DNA of 64,000 nt from Arthrobacter endolithicus (GTDB taxonomy: Bacteria; Actinomycetota; Actinomycetes; Actinomycetales; Micrococcaceae). Made by a program: the position numbers and the translations under genes. Position 1 is the stretch's first letter. Each line of letters starts with the position of its first letter. The notes under the pieces are model-generated. The model made no database searches and had not been told where the DNA came from. It saw only the letters and a list, made by a program, of their open reading frames with translations. The stretch spans positions 1 to 64,000 of the forward strand of contig NZ_JAPNLH010000013.1 in the NCBI RefSeq assembly GCF_026627425.1, written 5' to 3'. Shown in pieces: positions 62,001-64,000 of the stretch.

Positions 62001-63123
62001 AGATCGCGGTGTCAGTGACGGCAACGCGGGTAATGGTGTCGCCACCGGTGTAGTCCACCCAGGTGGGCTGCAGCTGGTCTCCGGTGGCAGCAATCTCCCA
62101 ACGCGCTATTCCGTCGCACAGAGACCCTGCCCGGTAGGAGCCGGTGGTACCGATCACGAAGTACTTGCCGTCGCGGGAGATGGAGACATCGCGCATATAG
62201 CTGTCAAAGATTGGATTACAGATCGGTGCATAGCGGTCGGTGGACCAGTTAGCCAAGGTGGTGGGCGAGGTGGTTAGATCCATCATGAAAACCTGCGGCC
62301 GGGACTGACCGTTGATCGTGTCAAAATTTCCGATTCCCACCATCCGCGTGCCATCCGGTGTGATATCGGCCCGATACAGGTTCAAGGTCCCTTCCGCACC
62401 GGCGCCGGCAGTGCCGCCGCCGGTCCTGGCGCCACTGGCTGTCAGCTGGACGCCAGGAATCAGTGCCCCCGTCACGGGGTTCAGTGCCGCGAGCAATGCC
62501 TGGGGCTTCCCCGCAACATTGAGAAAGCGCCCCGTCACGTACAGCCGGTCACCGCGGACGAGCACCTGATTAATGCGGCCGTCGAAGGCGGGCGGCGAAA
62601 ATGACCTGTCCAAGGCGCCGGTGAACACGTTGAGCTTGGCAATGCCGCGCGCCGTCACCCCGTTAACGCTGGAGAATGAGCCGACAATCCATACGGTGCT
62701 TCCATCCCCGGTAGCCTGGACGCCCATAATTTCGCCGTTGACCACCGGATTTAGTGCGGTGATATCACCGGCCGGATTGGTAAAGGCGAAGATGTTCTGC
62801 CGTGCGATCGTTGTGGTGTCCGCCTGGGTACGGACGCTGGTGAAGTTTCCCACGGAAACCATCAGGTTCCCGACCTGGGCAAAACCCGAAACGTACCCAT
62901 CCAGGACGTGCGGGGTCCACCGCACCGGGTTGTCGCTGACGACGACGGATTGCTGCCCGGGCTGTACGGCGGAGGCCGGAGCCTGGGCAAAGGGCGCAAC
63001 CGTCATAAATGTTGAGGCCATGGCTACTGCCACCAGTGACCATAGCCAGCGAATACCTGCAGTGCGCAACGTCCCCGGGTGCCCCGACGGGGAAGCGTTT
63101 TGTTCGTTTTGAGACCGACGCAC
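56038..63123 (-). CDS. Giant secreted PKD/LamG protein (2361 residues)
   Basis: Very large exported protein. A signal peptide (LWSLVAVAMASTFMTVAPFA) leads into an N-terminal propeller-like region (about 60-685) with repeats such as GNLMVSVGNFTSV and DRLYVTGRFLNVAG. PKD domain 1 (about 690-770), LamG domain 1 (785-1006), PKD 2 (1013-1092), LamG 2 (1104-1326), then PKD 3-7 (about 1333-1756) follow. An unnamed module (about 1762-1972), PKD 8-9 (1978-2143) and a second copy of the module (2150-2361) end the protein. PKD cores read YAWTFGDGG and YTVTLTVTD. No LPXTG or membrane anchor is seen. It is likely an adhesin or carbohydrate-binding surface protein. GTG 63123 follows AGGAG. Confidence 0.85.
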   Translation of the reverse strand: MRRSQNEQNASPSGHPGTLRTAGIRWLWSLVAVAMASTFMTVAPFAQAPASAVQPGQQSVVVSDNPVRWTPHVLDGYVSGFAQVGNLMVSVGNFTSVRTQADTTTIARQNIFAFTNPAGDITALNPVVNGEIMGVQATGDGSTVWIVGSFSSVNGVTARGIAKLNVFTGALDRSFSPPAFDGRINQVLVRGDRLYVTGRFLNVAGKPQALLAALNPVTGALIPGVQLTASGARTGGGTAGAGAEGTLNLYRADITPDGTRMVGIGNFDTINGQSRPQVFMMDLTTSPTTLANWSTDRYAPICNPIFDSYMRDVSISRDGKYFVIGTTGSYRAGSLCDGIARWEIAATGDQLQPTWVDYTGGDTITRVAVTDTAIYIGGHERWLNNPFAADAVGPGAIPRPGLAAVDPRNGMPLAWDPGRTRGYGVYDFWATDAGLWIGSDTDRISGYQYHGRLAFMPIKGGTPLPADYSGTLPSDVYMAGTSTDDSGAALPATSLIKRAFNGNAVGSSSAIATGQDWSTTTGLFMIDGNLYSGRKDGTFQVQKFDGATLGASTVIDLRGLTDFPGELTHMTGLFYDPVTSRIYYSLDNDSRLFYRYFGTQINIVGAERFVATGNMAGLNWRNARSLLLDGSKLYVGDKSGALTRWDWNAITALPAEGSNVLVSGPSIDGLSWQGRDAFVFAATKPTTPPAQSPASVFSSTLSGKNLTVDGTASTTSTGSISSYAWDFGDGTTATGRTAAHAYANFGTYTVKLTVRNSANATAVSSHVVRVAEATAATGPTVPADAYGTDVFNAQPDLFWRLGETTGTTAADSGPSGNPGNYSGGLTKGQPGALPALADTATSFGGSNGLVSSQSTFANPGPYSTEIWFKTTTQRGGSLISFGNAQTGQSGNHDRKIYMKDNGTLTFGAYPGYVATVDTPLAYNDGKWHHVVASQGAAGMRLYVDGAVTGQNTEAGAQNYTGYWRVGGDSSWPGASSAYFNGTLDEAAVYGYALSPTAVARHYQLGSAVPPADQLPVAKFTPTVSNLDVTVDGTASSGANGTISSYNWQFGDGSTATGATASHTYAAKGTYSVRLTVTNSRGLAASSVQTVRTGVPASGQAPTDDYGKRVFADVPDIFWRLGESTGTVAADASGLGNTGNYRGTSTLGATGAVQTTQDTAVTFDGSSGFISSSTSFPSPGAFSTEAWFKTTSQSGGTLIGFGHEATGLSGQHDRMVYMKNDGTLLFGTYPGYTATIATGTAYNNGAWHHVVASQDSAGMSLYVDGALVGQRAETNGENYTGYWRVGADTTWGGTSSPYFAGTIDEAAVYGYALSADTVAQHFQLGSAAAAGNVPPVAAFTAAVSGLDVNVDATGSADSDGTITSYAWNFGDGGTAAGATAKHSYAAAGDYTVTLTVTDDRGATGTVTKPVTVKLPVVNAPPVAAFTSVVDNLRVRVDGSGSSDSDGVVASYGWTFGDGGTATGAAAEHTYTTPGSYSVTLTVTDDKGATAVLARQVSVAAAPVNVPPVAAFTSSVNGLQVQVDGASSSDADGSVISYAWTFGDGGTATGATATHSYTTTGNYDVTLTVMDDKAATAAVSHPVSVTAPVVNTPPTAAFTSTVTNLDILLDGSGSTDPDGTVESYAWTFGDGGTGTGMTPAHSYTAAGTYTVTLTVTDNRGATGTTTAKVTVAAAPANQLPVASFSSTVSGLTVKVDGSASADPDGSIASYTWAFGDGASATGSTASHAYAATGDYTVTLTVKDNAGGTGTVSQPVTVSAPPAAAAVSFRAAAQSNASSAAPALTVPAGVQPGDGLLLIATVNAAEATVGAPSGVTGWQLVDSKAGASIQTLMWSKLAQAGDAGKTVTVPLGMVAKTSLQLAAYQGVAGPKWIAASASAIDTTLGTAHVTPQVPVTTAGSTLVSYWADKSNADDGWTVGNGVTIRSTTTGSGNGRITSAMGDSGPLPVGSAGQLTGTALTASAKSALWSIVLSAGSAPAGNAPPVASFTPKVTDLTVAVDGSASSDSDGTVDSFAWTFGDGGKATGAAASHTYTSPGTYPVTLTVTDNKGATGAVTVQVTVATAPVNLLPTASFTATVSGLTVKVDGSASADTDGTIASFDWTFNDGGTATGATPSHTYSEAGTYSVTLTVTDNQGGKGTVSKTVTVPAPVAAQVSFRAAAQTNVNGASVGLTIPAAVRAGDGLLLVATANVAEAMVGAPSGVTGWQLIDSKSGGTIRTVMWSKVAQTADAGKQVTVPMGMIVKSSLHLVAYQGVTGPDWIAASASSIDTTLGTAHRTPQVPVATEGSILVSYWANKGNVDDSWAVADGVVLRSTTGGAGSGQITSAVGDSGPLAAGTAGGITGTTRTASAKAAIWSVVLRPGS

Positions 63124-63384
63124 GTTCTCCTACTTTCCGTAAATGGTGCACACCGTACGTTCCGGGGCGGTTGGCAAATAATTCCAACCGCGCCGGCAGC
63201 CACAGGTGTCAGCTAATTACGAGAAGTATTTATGGGTCCGAATACTTTGAACACACGTAGTTTCAGCAGGTTTCAAGTAGCGGCGAAGCGAGTAGCGCCC
63301 GCGGAATTTGACCGCTACGCCGCGCATGGCAACGCAGCTCTCGGCCCACGGAGGAGCCCGGAGCGACCCATAGACAGGGGCGGG
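63124..63384. other. Gap between giant gene and sulfotransferase gene
   Basis: 261 bases, AT-rich between 63210 and 63270. Besides the inverted repeat at 63224-63247 I see nothing I can support. Confidence 0.45.
63224..63247. promoter_or_regulatory. Inverted repeat AAGTATT-N10-AATACTT upstream of the giant gene
   Basis: Perfect 7-bp arms in an AT-rich patch about 100 bases before the GTG of the 2361-residue protein. It could be a regulator site at its promoter or a hairpin in its leader. Confidence 0.4.
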
Positions 63385-64000
63385 TTATCGGCGCCAGGAC
63401 AGGCTGATGCCCGCTGCTTCTTCCAGTTCCCGGTCGTAGCTGTCAAAGTAGCGGGTGAGCCGCTCCCGCAGCCGAGGTTCCATGGCCTCACGTGGCTGGG
63501 CGTTCCACGCCAACACTTTCTCCGGCTGCCAGAGAGGCAATCCCAGCCACTTCTGGATCGCTTCAAACTCCCGGTGTGGGTCAGCGAAGAACCTGTCGGC
63601 GTCGACCAGATGCAGGCGGTCTTTGCCCACGGCTGTGTGAATCCTGGCCACTTGCTCCGAATAGCGGCTGCGGCCCAGGTAGGCGTGGTGCCGGTGGGCG
63701 TAACTTTGATAGCCGGGGTCGTTGCGCATTTTTTCCACCTCGTCGGCCAACCGTTCCGGCTCCAGTTCCACCGCCCGCTCGAACGACTCCGATTCGAATC
63801 CGCGGTTCAGCTCATGGCGATGCGCCGAGTAAGCCCGGTCCACCGGCTCCCGCAGCATCATCAGCAGTTTCACCCCGGGGAGGTCCTCGGTAAGCCGTTG
63901 GATCGCCAGCGGATGATGGGAATAGTAGCCGCTGCTTTCAAAGGTGATGCGCGAAGCCCCGGATGTTCGGCGGCCAACCGACTGAGCGAGAGGAAAGTGT
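63385..64000 (-). CDS. Sulfotransferase, 5' end beyond the window
   Basis: C-terminal 204 residues of a PAPS-dependent sulfotransferase; the frame stays open to the right edge (reading HFPLAQSVGRRTSGASRITF onward). The 3'-phosphate-binding motif LREPVDRAYSAHRHE is clear. Downstream RYSEQVARIHTAVGKDRLHL, FEAIQKWLGLP and the tail ESMEPRLRERL-like region fit heparan/bacterial sulfotransferase family members. The 5'-PSB motif would lie outside the window. A likely acceptor is a cell-surface glycan or lipid, which is inference. It runs in the same direction as the giant surface protein gene. Confidence 0.85.
   Translation of the reverse strand, partial: HFPLAQSVGRRTSGASRITFESSGYYSHHPLAIQRLTEDLPGVKLLMMLREPVDRAYSAHRHELNRGFESESFERAVELEPERLADEVEKMRNDPGYQSYAHRHHAYLGRSRYSEQVARIHTAVGKDRLHLVDADRFFADPHREFEAIQKWLGLPLWQPEKVLAWNAQPREAMEPRLRERLTRYFDSYDRELEEAAGISLSWRR

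Overview
The window is high-GC DNA with actinobacterial gene content and looks like a Micrococcaceae (Arthrobacter-type) chromosome. The evidence is the acyl-CoA carboxylase alpha, beta and epsilon subunits, an LpdA-type flavoprotein, an SCO4848-family protein, an Rv1264-like cyclase, GTG and TTG starts, and many starts that look leaderless. No rRNA, tRNA, CRISPR array or insertion sequence was seen.

Region 1 (1-33 kb) carries a gene order known from Mycobacterium tuberculosis Rv3278c-Rv3308: PH-domain protein, birA, carboxylase beta, accE, maf, carboxylase alpha, lpdA, purine nucleoside phosphorylase and pmmB. deoC follows. Accessory genes interrupt this order. Between birA and the carboxylase there are a short UvrA paralogue and a secreted CAP/SLH-like protein. 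Between accE and maf there are about 13 kb: DUF885 peptidase, symporter, TetR-MMPL pair, VOC protein, a GAF regulator with an aldehyde dehydrogenase and a DUF779 protein, and a secreted PKD protein. The two carboxylase genes lie 16 kb apart, yet both have the same palindrome upstream (TGTAG-N5-CTACA), which suggests common control.

Region 2 (33-38 kb) holds deoC, small membrane proteins, mfd and a DUF2505 protein.

Region 3 (38-47 kb) is a signalling block around nhaA. It has a hybrid-looking kinase with a degenerate receiver, two paralogous membrane kinases each facing a convergent response regulator (one regulator has no output domain), and an HPt-like protein whose phospho-acceptor histidine position is leucine.

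Region 4 (47-51.5 kb, minus strand) is the most interesting part. Six genes encode two near-duplicate TasA/camelysin-like exported proteins, a third small WN-type exported protein, a Ser-His signal peptidase I of the SipW type, and two membrane-anchored secreted proteins. This looks like a fibre or matrix export locus. The two duplicated genes share upstream blocks, including CTTG boxes repeated every 11 bp, the geometry used by OmpR/PhoB regulators. The nearest such regulator is adjacent.

Region 5 (51.8-64 kb) holds sufU-sufS, a secreted purple-acid-phosphatase-like enzyme, a repeat-rich membrane-anchored protein, a 2361-residue secreted protein with nine PKD and two LamG domains, and a partial sulfotransferase. 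The giant protein ends in a module of about 210 residues, also present earlier in the same protein and again in the secreted protein at 20.8-22.6 kb.
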